Part shown: in pieces, positions 8,994 to 16,908 of the stretch
Layout: every line of letters begins with the position of its first letter
Position numbering within the stretch: position 1 is the first letter of the stretch
Assembly: GCA_017415005.1 (NCBI GenBank)
Contig: JAFQJK010000031.1
Span: forward strand, 1 to 42,697
DNA length: 42,697 bases
DNA from: Rikenellaceae bacterium
GTDB taxonomy: Bacteria > Bacteroidota > Bacteroidia > Bacteroidales > Rikenellaceae
Reading direction: 5' to 3'
Notes under the pieces: model-generated
Told to the model about the DNA's origin: nothing
Databases searched by the model: none
The model's input: the letters and a program-made list of their open reading frames with translations, nothing else
Translations under genes and position numbers: made by a program

Positions 8994-9352
8994 AAGGCAA
9001 GTTTTTTATTAAGTTTATCCATCAATCGGGGGAGGTTAAGGGGCAGCGTCAGGTATTCGTCGGCACCCGACTCGAAAAGGCTCATGACCGTACTCTCGTA
9101 TTGGACCCACGAGAGGACATAAACCGCCGGCCGGGAAATAGACCGGTCGGACTTGATGCGGCGGATCAGCTCGCAATATTCATCAATCGGCTTACTGTAA
9201 TGAACCAGCACTGCGTTACAACTATCATCCGCGGCTTTCGCCAGAAGCTCGTCTTCCGTACTGATATCCGCCACCGCGGCCCCCTGTTGTCGCAGTCGAT
9301 GCGAAACAAGGCCGCCCAGTAGCTCGTCGGGACACCAAATAAATACTTTCAT
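8990..9352 (-). CDS. Stand-alone receiver-like domain lacking the phospho-acceptor
   Basis: The product has 120 residues, the size of a single CheY-type receiver. The fold markers are present: an initial strand KVFIW, a strand NAVLVHYSKP, VYVLS, and GADEYLTLPL at the beta5 turn. The functional residues are not. The acidic pair after strand 1 is Cys7-Pro8, the phospho-accepting Asp is His51, and the conserved Lys is Leu103; only the Ser/Thr switch position survives (Ser81). It is therefore most likely a non-phosphorylatable pseudo-receiver used for protein binding. It is the first gene of the cassette and is coupled to the HEAT gene by an ATGA overlap. Confidence 0.75.
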   Translation of the reverse strand: MKVFIWCPDELLGGLVSHRLRQQGAAVADISTEDELLAKAADDSCNAVLVHYSKPIDEYCELIRRIKSDRSISRPAVYVLSWVQYESTVMSLFESGADEYLTLPLNLPRLMDKLNKKLAL

Positions 9353-9486
9353 AGCTGATTGGATTAGATTATTGAATAAGTATTGAATATTATAGGTATA
9401 ATCGGGTGCGACATCAGAGAGATACTCGGGTTAAAGTTACTTCTTTTCATTGAAATATAAAAATCCAACTGAGAATTAATGCGATC

Positions 9487-9520
9487 GCCATTGGCAAAAG
9501 CGAAGATTTTAGCCAATGGC
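9487..9520. promoter_or_regulatory. Long imperfect hairpin in the leader of the pseudo-receiver operon
   Basis: GCCATTGGC (9487-9495) pairs with GCCAATGGC (9512-9520). The stem extends inward through AAAA/TTTT with one bulged base. No U-tract follows on either strand, so it is not an ordinary terminator. It could be an operator or a leader structure. Confidence 0.4.
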
Positions 9521-9675
9521 ATGACAAATAGGTCGTTACGCACAACACACTGATCTATTACAACATACATACCAAACACCGGGTATTTTTACGTACCTTT
9601 CACGAAATAAACCGGCCTTAAAAAACACATAAATGCGCCCGAATATGCTATTGCAAGAAAAAAGAGTTACAGGTT

Positions 9676-9706
9676 TTTGTTTTTTAGCGAATTATCCATA
9701 CCTTTG
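9676..9706 (+). promoter_or_regulatory. Promoter of rplU-rpmA
   Basis: TTTG at 9676-9679, a 19-bp spacer and TACCTTTG at 9699-9706 make a full match to the Bacteroidetes promoter consensus. It lies about 30 bases before the rplU ATG, leaving a short A+T-rich leader without a Shine-Dalgarno sequence. Confidence 0.85.
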
Positions 9707-9736
9707 CTGTCCAAAATAGTTTTTAAACTTATTTGA

Positions 9737-10048
9737 ATGTACGTAATCGTAGAAATCGCAGGCCAACAATTCAAAGTTGAAAAAGGTCGTAAGCTCTATG
9801 TCAACCGTCTTCAGGGGGATGAAGGTTCCTCTGTGAGCTTCGACAAAGTCCTGCTAACAGACAACGACGGTCAGGTTAAGGTCGGCACACCTGTAGTGGA
9901 AGGGGCCGCAGTGAAAGCCAAAATTCTCCGCCATCTGAAGGATGACAAGGTGATTGTCTTCAAGAAGAAGCGCCGCAAGGGATACAAGGTTAAGAACGGC
10001 CACCGGCAGTTCCTGACCCAGCTCCTGGTGGAAGACATTGTAGCATAA
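9737..10048 (+). CDS. rplU: 50S ribosomal protein L21
   Basis: The product has 103 residues, the normal L21 size. It has the canonical start MYVIVEIAGQQFKVEKG and the Lys/Arg-rich KKKRRKGYKVKNGHRQ segment that contacts 23S rRNA. L21 is a core component of the large subunit. It is followed after 20 bases by rpmA, the usual bacterial order, and both share the promoter at 9676-9706. Confidence 0.98.
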   Translation: MYVIVEIAGQQFKVEKGRKLYVNRLQGDEGSSVSFDKVLLTDNDGQVKVGTPVVEGAAVKAKILRHLKDDKVIVFKKKRRKGYKVKNGHRQFLTQLLVEDIVA

Positions 10049-10068
10049 CGCATTAAACTCGAAAGAAA

Positions 10069-10329
10069 ATGGCACATAAAAAAGGTGTAGGTAGCTCGAA
10101 GAACGGTCGCGAATCAGAAAGCAAGCGACTGGGCGTAAAGCTTTTCGGCGGTCAGTTCGCCAAAGCCGGCAATATCCTGGTCCGTCAACGCGGAACCGTG
10201 CACAACGCGGGTGCTAATGTAGGCATGGGCAAGGATCACACTCTGTTCGCCCTGGTGGACGGCACGGTGACCTTCTGCAAGAAGGCAGAGGGCAAGTCTT
10301 ATGTATCGGTAACCCCTATCGCGGAATAA
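10069..10329 (+). CDS. rpmA: 50S ribosomal protein L27
   Basis: The product has 86 residues. It begins [20 protein letters not shown], the L27 tail that reaches the peptidyl-transferase centre, and continues with the conserved [10 protein letters not shown] and [14 protein letters not shown] blocks. There is no N-terminal extension of the kind cleaved in Firmicutes. It is the second gene of the rplU operon and is closed by a strong terminator 22 bases after the stop. Confidence 0.98.
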   Translation: MAHKKGVGSSKNGRESESKRLGVKLFGGQFAKAGNILVRQRGTVHNAGANVGMGKDHTLFALVDGTVTFCKKAEGKSYVSVTPIAE

Positions 10330-10351
10330 CGCAGGATACCATATCACACGA

Positions 10352-10379
10352 AGCCCCGGGTTTGACCCGGGGCTTTTTT
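10352..10379 (+). terminator. Rho-independent terminator of rplU-rpmA
   Basis: AGCCCCGGG (10352-10360), a 5-base loop and CCCGGGGCT (10366-10374), then a run of six T. This is a textbook terminator. Confidence 0.95.
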
Positions 10380-10859
10380 GTGTGTCCCTATCTGCGGGAA
10401 CGATACGGGGCTTGGCACCCGGGCGAGACCAAGTCCATGAAAGACCGTGTCGGGCGTCTCTGCCCCGACCGGAAACCGACATTCCGGGACATTCCGCCGA
10501 CAGGACCATCCATGCGGGCGGCAGCGGGAAAGCAAAGCATGTAGAACAATCCGACAAGACGCTACCCGTTCAAATGCCCCCGAAAGCAGGGACAGACATA
10601 TCCCCATTCCGGTGCGAAACAACAGGCCAGGGAAGGAGGGGCAAGCAACGGCTGACAGACGATGCAGGACAGCGAGGAAGACAGCCAAGGGCGATCGGAG
10701 ATGGGACGGCAGAGGAACAGGAAAGGCGGGAGGAAAAAGTTGCAGACGGAGGGACACGGGAGGTCAGAGATGAGCGCGCAGGCGACGGAAGAAGGAACAG
10801 ATGATGAGGTGCGGTACGGAAGGCGGGAAATGGGAGGCAGCGAGCCCGATGAAGGGATA
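10380..10859. other. Gene-free purine-rich spacer
   Basis: 480 bases between the rpmA terminator and the end of the TIGR01212 radical SAM gene. The plus strand is strongly purine-rich at about 10630-10860. Open frames here encode only low-complexity Arg/Gly-rich strings without a domain. No RNA gene or repeat was recognised. Confidence 0.6.
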
Positions 10860-11819
10860 TTACCGGGCCTCGTACAGCCGTCCCTGCCAGGTATCGCGTT
10901 CGGAGAGCCGGCGCTCGAACATCGCCAGCAGTTGTTCGTTGCGCACCCGTCCCCAGGTCGGGCCGGCATGGTAGCGCGGAGGCGCCTCCCCGGCAAAACG
11001 CTCGATCACCAGGCCGGGCCGCAGCCGCTCCAGCACATCGACAAAAAAGTCGATGTAGGCTTCCATCGTCCAGAAGCGGAAGCGCGCAGGATCGGCGGCG
11101 TACTCGGCCGCCATCGCCGTTCCCCGGAACAGCTGCAACTGATGGAACTTGACGGTGGTGAGCGGCAGCGCATTGATCCGGACGGTCTGGTCGAGCAACA
11201 TCCGTTCCGTCTCGCCCGGCAGGCCGAGGATAAAGTGCGCGCCCACCGGAATGCCACGCCCGGCAGTCATCGCGATCGCCCGCTCGGCCGTGGCGAAATC
11301 GTGCCCGCGGTTGACGGCCCGCAGCGTCGCGTCGTGGCACGACTCGACGCCATACTCGATCGCCACGTAGTGCGTGCGGGCCAGGCCGGCGAAATAGTCG
11401 AGCTTCGCCTCGTCGATGCAGTCGGGACGTGTCCCCACGATGATACCCGCAACACCCGGCACGGCGATCGCCTGGTCATATACCGCGCGCAGGCGATCCA
11501 GAGGGGCATACGTGTTGGAATAGGCCTGGAAATAGGCCAGGAAGCGGTCGGCCGTGCGGTAGCGCCGGGCATGGAACTCGATCCCCTCCTCTACCTGCTG
11601 TCGCACGCTCTTGCCGGGCTGGCAGTAGGAGGGGCAGAACGCCCCGTTGTCGCAGAACGTGCAGCCGCCGGTCGAGACCGTCCCGTCGCGGTTGGGACAG
11701 CCGAAGCCGGCATCGATCGTCACCTTCTGGACCCGGCCGCCCATAAGGCGGCGAAAGTAGCCCGAGTAGCTGTTGAACCGGCGGTCGTCGCCCCAGGGAT
11801 ATGTTGTGGTTAAAGCCAT
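10860..11819 (-). CDS. TIGR01212-family radical SAM protein (YhcC-like)
   Basis: The product has 319 residues from the ATG at 11819, where the family start YPWGDDRRFNSYSGYFRR appears; a longer in-frame extension upstream is low-complexity. An N-terminal cluster region reads CPNRDGTVSTGGCTFCDN, giving the TIGR01212-type Cx(n)CxxC binding site for the [4Fe-4S] cluster. It is followed by the conserved AYSNTYAP, GTRPDCI, EYGVESCHD and HFILGLPGET blocks. The family resembles the Elp3/YhcC group of radical SAM enzymes; the substrate is not established. The gene stands alone between two gene-free spacers. Confidence 0.9.
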   Translation of the reverse strand: MALTTTYPWGDDRRFNSYSGYFRRLMGGRVQKVTIDAGFGCPNRDGTVSTGGCTFCDNGAFCPSYCQPGKSVRQQVEEGIEFHARRYRTADRFLAYFQAYSNTYAPLDRLRAVYDQAIAVPGVAGIIVGTRPDCIDEAKLDYFAGLARTHYVAIEYGVESCHDATLRAVNRGHDFATAERAIAMTAGRGIPVGAHFILGLPGETERMLLDQTVRINALPLTTVKFHQLQLFRGTAMAAEYAADPARFRFWTMEAYIDFFVDVLERLRPGLVIERFAGEAPPRYHAGPTWGRVRNEQLLAMFERRLSERDTWQGRLYEAR

Positions 11820-12518
11820 CGCGGGATCAGTTTCGTAGAACGGGTTGCCTGCGGCCCCGGCGCAGAGCGGCCGACCGTACGGAGTGCCGGCAGCCGTGCG
11901 GCAGGCTCCGGTACGCCTCGAAGCCTGCGGCGACCCGCAACAGGCACGGAGTCCGACAGCCGGCAACGCCGCACCCTATGCCGGTTCCGAAGCGGAGCAC
12001 CTACCGACGGGCAATCGCGACGGAGGGGCATGCGCGGGGCCGGGTACCGGGGGATCGGCCCCCGGCGAAGCGGGCTGCCTGCAAGCGGCCCCTCCGGAGC
12101 CGGGAAGGTTCCCGAGAACGGGAGCGGCAAGCGACCGGTCCTGCGGATACGCCCGGCGCGACCTTGCCGCAACCGGACGCCGGCCAACATCGAACCTTCC
12201 GCCGGCATGGGCATCCGAGGTCGCAACCGACTGCCCGCAACACCCCGGTCCCGCGCTCCGGAACCAGGCAAAGCGGGCCCGGAGGAACCACCCGCATCGG
12301 GAATCGGAGGCAGCAAAGGCGAACCCTCTGCCTGCATGCACACAAAGGCGGAGATCAGCGGGGCTGCCCTACCCTCAGGCCCGACACCACCTTCCCGCAC
12401 AACCGGGCGCCACGTACCGAAACAGCAACAGACCGGGTAACGGGGGTAACGCCTGCGCCGGCCCTGCGGCACTCGACGGGATGAAGCCTGCGGAGCGGGC
12501 CGCACCGGCACCGGGCGC
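11820..12518. other. Gene-free G+C-rich spacer of about 700 bases
   Basis: It lies upstream of the TIGR01212 gene and downstream of the helical-repeat gene. Frames are open on both strands, but all encode Pro/Arg/Gly/Ala-rich strings with no domain, signal peptide or start context. I saw no tRNA, inverted terminal repeats or tandem array. It could be decayed coding DNA or a long untranslated region. Confidence 0.55.
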
Positions 12519-13226
12519 CTACGCCGCGCGCAACGCTTCGATGAAGCCCGGGAAGAGGCTCCACAGGTGCTCGGTCTGAAGCCAGAGCTCGCGGGCGAGC
12601 GTCTCGCGCGAAGGCCGGTCGCTCTCGATGTCAGCCAGGTATTCGGGCGTCACCTCGTGCCCGTCGGCCGTGAACTCGCTGAAGAAGACCGAAAAGCTCT
12701 TGCGGAAATGGATCAGCTCGCCCTGCGGCAGCACACCGTTACGGCGGAACTCGCTCCAGAGCTTGAGTATCTCCTTCTCGGGATACTTATCGCTGATATC
12801 GTTGATCACCTCATCGAACAGCTCGTACTCCTCGAGTGCCACATAGGCATAGGCCAGCGTCTTGGTCGCCTCGAGATGGTCCTCGGGATCGATATCGAGC
12901 AGCATCTCGAGCATCCCGGCGCACATCTCGAAGTCGCCGACCAGGAAATGGTCGATCGCCGAGCAGCTCACCAGCAGCATCGCGCTCTGGTTGTTCTCAT
13001 CCTCCCACTCGAGCGTCACCTCCTCGTCGTCGGGGATCACCTCCAGCAGGCGCTGGAACGCCGCGTAGCGCGTGTTGCAGGCCGCCTCGATCTCGCCGCG
13101 GCGCTCCTGCTCGCGCGAGGCGGCCAGCGCGCCGCCGAAGTCATAGGGATAGTCCTTGCCCCGGCCGGCGGGATAGACGATCTTGTAAGTATTCTCGGCG
13201 GTAGGGTTAAGCTGCGGTTTTTCCAT
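12519..13226 (-). CDS. Helical TPR-like repeat protein of unknown function
   Basis: The product has 235 residues from the ATG at 13226. It is acidic and helical. A central part (about 85-160) reads like TPR pairs: SAIDHFLVGDFEMCAGMLEMLL, then TKTLAYAYVALEEYELFDEV. No signal peptide or membrane segment is present, so it is probably cytosolic. Its first 20 bases overlap the end of the CstA gene in another frame, which points to translational coupling and a possible accessory role. I do not recognise a named family, so function is open. Confidence 0.7.
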   Translation of the reverse strand: MEKPQLNPTAENTYKIVYPAGRGKDYPYDFGGALAASREQERRGEIEAACNTRYAAFQRLLEVIPDDEEVTLEWEDENNQSAMLLVSCSAIDHFLVGDFEMCAGMLEMLLDIDPEDHLEATKTLAYAYVALEEYELFDEVINDISDKYPEKEILKLWSEFRRNGVLPQGELIHFRKSFSVFFSEFTADGHEVTPEYLADIESDRPSRETLARELWLQTEHLWSLFPGFIEALRAA

Positions 13227-14628
13227 AGCGGCGCATGAGCGTGATAAAGTAAAGCATGACAAACAAAGTGAAACATCCGGCGAGCACCATGCCCAGCGTA
13301 TAGCCCATCCCGAACATCTGGCCCGAAACGAGCAGGTAGCTCGACGTGACGAACGTCATCGCAGAGGCGGGAACGAAGGCGATCCACACGTTCTTACCCT
13401 TCTGCAGCAAATAGACCGACACCGCCCACAGCGCCACGACCGAGAGCGTCTGGTTGGCCCAGGCGAAATAACGCCACACCACGTCGAACTCCATCAGCGT
13501 GATGGCATAGCCGGCTGCGAAAAGCGGGATGCAAATATAAAGACGTTTGCGGAAACTCCGCTGCTCGAGACCCAAAAAATCGGCCACGATCAGCCGCGCG
13601 CTGCGAAACGCCGTATCGCCCGTGGAGATCGGCGCGGCCACGACGCCGAGCAGCGCCAGGATACCGCCCACTTTGCCGAGCGTCGTCTTCGAGATCACGT
13701 CGACAGCCCAGGCGGCATTGCCGCCGTGCTCGGCGAGCGCCGTGTTGAGCCCCCCGACCCCGCCGAAAAAGGCCATGCCGGCCGCAGCCCAGATCATCGC
13801 GATGATGCTCTCGGCGATCATCGCTCCGAAAAAGACCGGGCGTCCCTGACGCTCGCTTGTCACGCAGCGGGCCATCAGCGGCGACTGCGTGGCATGGAAG
13901 CCCGAGATCGCACCGCAGGCGATCGTGATGAAGAGCGTCGGCACGATCGGGAAGGCGGCCGCATCGGCCTTCATATTCCGGAGACCCGTCAGTTCGGGGA
14001 TCGTGTAATCACCGAAAAAGAGCACGCCGAGCAGACCGAGCGCCATGAAAATGAGCGCCGCCCCGAACACCGGGTATATCTTGCCGATGATCTTGTCGAT
14101 CGGCAGCAGCGTAGCCACCACATAATAAGCCAGGATGATCCAGACCCACGACGAAAGGCCCAGCCCCGTCATGCCGCTCAGCAGGCCGGCCGGCCCGATC
14201 ATGAAGACCGCCCCCACGAGCACCATCAGCAGCACGGTGAACACGCGCATGACCTGCTTGCACGTCAGGCCCAGGTACTTGCCGACGATCTCGGGAAAGC
14301 TGAGCCCCTTGTTCTGGAGCGAGATCATACCCGAGGTGTAGTCCTGCACGGCACCGAAGAAAATACCGCCGAAGGTGATCCACAGGAAGGCCACCGGACC
14401 GTACGTGGCGCCGAGCAGCGCGCCGAAAATGGGCCCGAGGCCCGCAATATTGAGCAGCTGGATGAGAAAGGTCTTCCACACCGGCATCGGCACATAGTCG
14501 ACCCCGTCGTAGCAGCTCTTCGAAGGGACCTCGCGCGAGGGATCGGCCTCGAAGGTCCGCTCAAGATACTTCGCATAGGTGAAATACGAAACGATCAGCA
14601 ACGTAAGACACAGTACAAATGTGATCAT
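13207..14628 (-). CDS. CstA-family carbon starvation transporter (short form)
   Basis: The product has 473 residues from the ATG at 14628; a 20-residue longer frame exists but would run into the promoter. About twelve membrane segments are visible. CstA-domain blocks include FGALLGATYGPVAFLWITFGGIFFGAVQDY, GLSFPEIVGKYLG, SGFHATQSPLMARC and GVVAAPISTGDTAFRSARLI. E. coli CstA has about 700 residues, so this is a compact form of the kind found in anaerobes. The family imports peptides or pyruvate under carbon limitation; the substrate here is not evident. The helical-repeat gene overlaps its end by 20 bases. Confidence 0.92.
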   Translation of the reverse strand: MITFVLCLTLLIVSYFTYAKYLERTFEADPSREVPSKSCYDGVDYVPMPVWKTFLIQLLNIAGLGPIFGALLGATYGPVAFLWITFGGIFFGAVQDYTSGMISLQNKGLSFPEIVGKYLGLTCKQVMRVFTVLLMVLVGAVFMIGPAGLLSGMTGLGLSSWVWIILAYYVVATLLPIDKIIGKIYPVFGAALIFMALGLLGVLFFGDYTIPELTGLRNMKADAAAFPIVPTLFITIACGAISGFHATQSPLMARCVTSERQGRPVFFGAMIAESIIAMIWAAAGMAFFGGVGGLNTALAEHGGNAAWAVDVISKTTLGKVGGILALLGVVAAPISTGDTAFRSARLIVADFLGLEQRSFRKRLYICIPLFAAGYAITLMEFDVVWRYFAWANQTLSVVALWAVSVYLLQKGKNVWIAFVPASAMTFVTSSYLLVSGQMFGMGYTLGMVLAGCFTLFVMLYFITLMRRYGKTAA

Positions 14629-14652
14629 CGGCCGTTTGGGTTTAATTCGCCA

Positions 14653-14660
14653 CAAAAATA
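14653..14660 (-). promoter_or_regulatory. Candidate promoter -7 box for the CstA gene
   Basis: TATTTTTG on the minus strand matches TAnnTTTG and lies 24 bases before the ATG at 14628. No clear -33 TTTG at the right distance was found. Confidence 0.5.
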
Positions 14661-14760
14661 GCAAATTAACCGTTACGATCGCGCGCATGGAACGAAAAAT
14701 CCGGCCTGCGGGCAGCAGGCCGGGTCAACGGACGGGCACCATACAGGACCCGCAGCGCCG

Positions 14761-16095
14761 CTATTCGAACGGGATCATGTCCTCGATGCGCAACCCGGCG
14801 GGCTTGTCGGGGTTCTCGAAGAAGAAATGCTCTCCCCCGAAGGCCGGGCGCAACTGGTCGAACCATGTGGCTCTGGGGTCATAGGCCGCGAAGAACGGGC
14901 GCCCCACCCAGTCGGGATTGCGCCCTTGCAGGAAACGCAGCACGAAGACCTTCTCGCCGCCGGCCTCCGCGACGCCGAGCAGCTGTACCTTGCCGGGCGT
15001 GGCGCTCATGCTGGGCCCGCGCACCGTGCGGCAGACACCGCTCACCTGGCTGTAGGCCTTGCGGTAGATCTGCCAGCACCGCTCGAGGCTCAGCTCGAAG
15101 AACTGGCGGCAGCCCGTGTCGCGGGCGATGAACATATAGTAGGGAATGCAATTGAGATCGACCTGCCGGCGCCAGAGCTGCGAGAACGTATCGGGATCGT
15201 CGTTGATGTGGCGCAGGATCGGGGTCTGGGTACGGATCTGCGCTCCCGTGGCCCGGATACGGCGGATCGCCGTCTCGACGGCCTCGGTCGACAGCTCGAC
15301 CGGGTGGTTGAAGTGGGCCTGGATCGCCAGATTGCGCCCCGAGGCGACGACCCTCTCGAACAGGCGGATGATCTCGTCCGAGTCCGCGTCGGTCAGGTAG
15401 CGGTAGGGCCAGTAGGCCAGCGACTTGGTCCCGATACGGATCGTACGGATGTGGCGGAACTCGTCGGAGAGCAGCGGCTCGATGTACGAGGCGAGCACCG
15501 AGGCGCTCATCACCATAGGGTCGCCGCCCGTGAAGAGCAGGTCGGTCACCCGGGGGTGCTTTTTAAGGTATTTGTAGAGCAGGTCGGCCTCCTTCATCGA
15601 GAACCTGAGGCCGCTCATCGACGAGAACTGCGGCCAGCGGAAGCAGAACGTACAATAGGCGTGGCAGGTCTGTCCCTGGCTCGGAAAGAAAAGCACCGTC
15701 TCGCGGTACTTGTGCTGCACGCCGTTGAGACGTATCTCGCCCAGGTAGGGCACGTTGTGCTCCTGCCCCGCCGGGTTGGGATTGAGCCCGAGGCGGATCG
15801 CGTTGGCCGCCTCGACGACCTCGGCCTTCGGCGCTCCGCGGTCGAGCAGCTCCTTGATCCTATTGTAGCTGCTTTTGCGGAGCATCTCGGCCCGCGGGAA
15901 GTTGAGCGTGAAGATCGGATCTTCGGGAATATTGGTCCAGTCGATCAGCTCATTGACGACATAATTGTTGGTTTTGAACGGCAAAACGTGGCCCACCACC
16001 TCGATCGCCTCCCGCGCCTCGGGCGTGAGACGGGCGATCTGCTTGATGTTGCGAAAGTTGTGGAGCGTATACGCCTGGTACTTCATCTCTTTCAT
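14761..16095 (-). CDS. KamA-family radical SAM aminomutase-like protein
   Basis: The product has 444 residues; the second Met (codon 4) is an alternative start. The radical SAM triad is C144-x3-C148-x2-C151 in CHAYCTFCFRW, followed by LLFTGGDPMVMS, typical of lysine 2,3-aminomutases. A PGK segment near residue 368 could supply the PLP-binding lysine. An extra C-terminal region (about 385-444) contains FVLRFLQGRNPDWVGRPFFA. Family members include lysine 2,3-aminomutase, glutamate 2,3-aminomutase and EpmB; length argues against EpmB. I cannot decide the substrate. It stands alone, with the CstA gene downstream on the same strand. Confidence 0.85.
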   Translation of the reverse strand: MKEMKYQAYTLHNFRNIKQIARLTPEAREAIEVVGHVLPFKTNNYVVNELIDWTNIPEDPIFTLNFPRAEMLRKSSYNRIKELLDRGAPKAEVVEAANAIRLGLNPNPAGQEHNVPYLGEIRLNGVQHKYRETVLFFPSQGQTCHAYCTFCFRWPQFSSMSGLRFSMKEADLLYKYLKKHPRVTDLLFTGGDPMVMSASVLASYIEPLLSDEFRHIRTIRIGTKSLAYWPYRYLTDADSDEIIRLFERVVASGRNLAIQAHFNHPVELSTEAVETAIRRIRATGAQIRTQTPILRHINDDPDTFSQLWRRQVDLNCIPYYMFIARDTGCRQFFELSLERCWQIYRKAYSQVSGVCRTVRGPSMSATPGKVQLLGVAEAGGEKVFVLRFLQGRNPDWVGRPFFAAYDPRATWFDQLRPAFGGEHFFFENPDKPAGLRIEDMIPFE

Positions 16096-16352
16096 GCAAT
16101 AGAATTATTTGATGGTCAATTAGATGGCGGTCGGGTACGGAGCCAGCCACGCTGCGCTGCGGAGAACCGGTTCCGCATCGTCGCCCGGTCATTCCCAATC
16201 GACAGATGTTATGCCTGAAAATCCGGACGTAGAAGCCGCCGGAACGAAGGATGGCACCCTGTGCCTCGACCCCAATATACGCAAAAATCCGGAGGAATCA
16301 AAACGGCGCGCTGCCCGTTCCGATGGAAATCCTCCGGAAAAGACCCACAAAA
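16096..16352. other. Intergenic region upstream of the KamA-like gene
   Basis: About 257 bases with no gene or clear TAnnTTTG box. Together with the terminator and repeat A, it forms the 813-base gap between the KamA-like gene and serS. Confidence 0.5.
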
Positions 16353-16385
16353 ATAAGGCCGTCCCGCACAGTCGCAGAACGGCCC
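16353..16385 (-). terminator. Probable terminator on the minus strand, downstream of serS and repeat A
   Basis: GGCCGT and ACGGCC (16357-16362 and 16379-16384) form the base of an imperfect hairpin. On the minus strand it is followed by TTATTTTTG. The only upstream minus-strand gene is serS, about 520 bases away, so repeat A would lie between serS and its terminator. Confidence 0.6.
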
Positions 16386-16410
16386 TTAACAAGAAAACGA
16401 TCGTATTTTA

Positions 16411-16895
16411 CGGGATGCCCTGTCGGGCAGTTACTTTTGCCATTGCCGCAAAAGTAACCCCAAGGCTACCGCTCATAAAACGCGGCTGAAACCGGCTCGT
16501 CCGTCCGGGCGACGGCTAACTTCTCCTTTTAGGCCTCGGGCGTTCATGCGCCCTTCGGCCTAACGTTCGGCGGACGACAGCCGTCGCTTTTGCCGTCCGG
16601 CCTTCCGTTTCTTAACGCCGGTTTTATCAGGCGGAATCCTGAGGTTTTCAAGCGGTTGTCTCTTTCGTTAGAACGCCGGCCCTTGCGGATTGCGCGACCC
16701 GCTTACCGCTCGCCGTCCTGAGCCGCACAACTCGCTTCGCCCGGACAACCTGCGACTCCGGGCGGACGCCTTCGCGGAGCGGGTATCCCGCGCAATCCGC
16801 AAGGGCCTTGACCTTTTGCTTCTTGTGTGTCAAAACAAAAGAAGATGAGTGTTTTTCGGAGTCGCCGCAGCGACCTTTGGCATCAAGGCAAAAGG
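16411..16895. repeat. Long intergenic repeat, copy A
   Basis: Read on the plus strand, 16440-16645 aligns by eye with 26870-27078. The landmarks are ccgcaaaagtaaccc (16446 and 26876), taccgctcataaaacgcgg, gtccgtccgggcga, ggcctaacgttcg and acagccgtcgct. The second half contains a large inverted repeat (16680-16805) and ends with a GTCGCCGCAGCGACC block (16861-16875) that recurs in copy B. Frames across it are not conserved between the copies, so it is not protein-coding. It has no recognisable mobile-element ends. Confidence 0.8.
16680..16805. repeat. Perfect 17-bp inverted repeat inside copy A
   Basis: cccttgcggattgcgcg (16680-16696) is exactly complementary to 16789-16805, and pairing continues imperfectly inwards (ACCCGCT with AGCGGGT). 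The result is a 126-base structure with a long loop. Confidence 0.8.
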
Positions 16896-16908
16896 AAAAT
16901 ACGATCTA

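Larger units (their letters stand above)
9353..9736. other. A+T-rich divergent intergenic region
   Basis: This 384-base region separates the minus-strand pseudo-receiver operon from rplU. It is much richer in A+T than its surroundings. It holds the rplU promoter (9676-9706) and a 9-bp inverted repeat (9487-9520). A 71-codon frame on the minus strand (9364-9579) overlaps the inverted repeat and has no recognisable product. No clear TAnnTTTG box was found for the minus-strand operon; a weak TAACTTTA lies near 9430. Confidence 0.6.

Noticed and set aside
9364-9579. A 71-codon frame on the minus strand before the pseudo-receiver gene
   Set aside because: A+T-rich, includes the inverted repeat, no recognisable family and no promoter box; more likely leader DNA.
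11845-12579. Open frame of 244 codons in the G+C-rich spacer
   Set aside because: Pro/Ala/Arg-rich low complexity, no domain, runs into the antisense of the helical-repeat gene. Kept as a spacer instead.
16411-16895. Mobile element origin for repeat A
   Set aside because: No transposase, no terminal inverted repeats with target duplication and no open frame shared with copy B were found.
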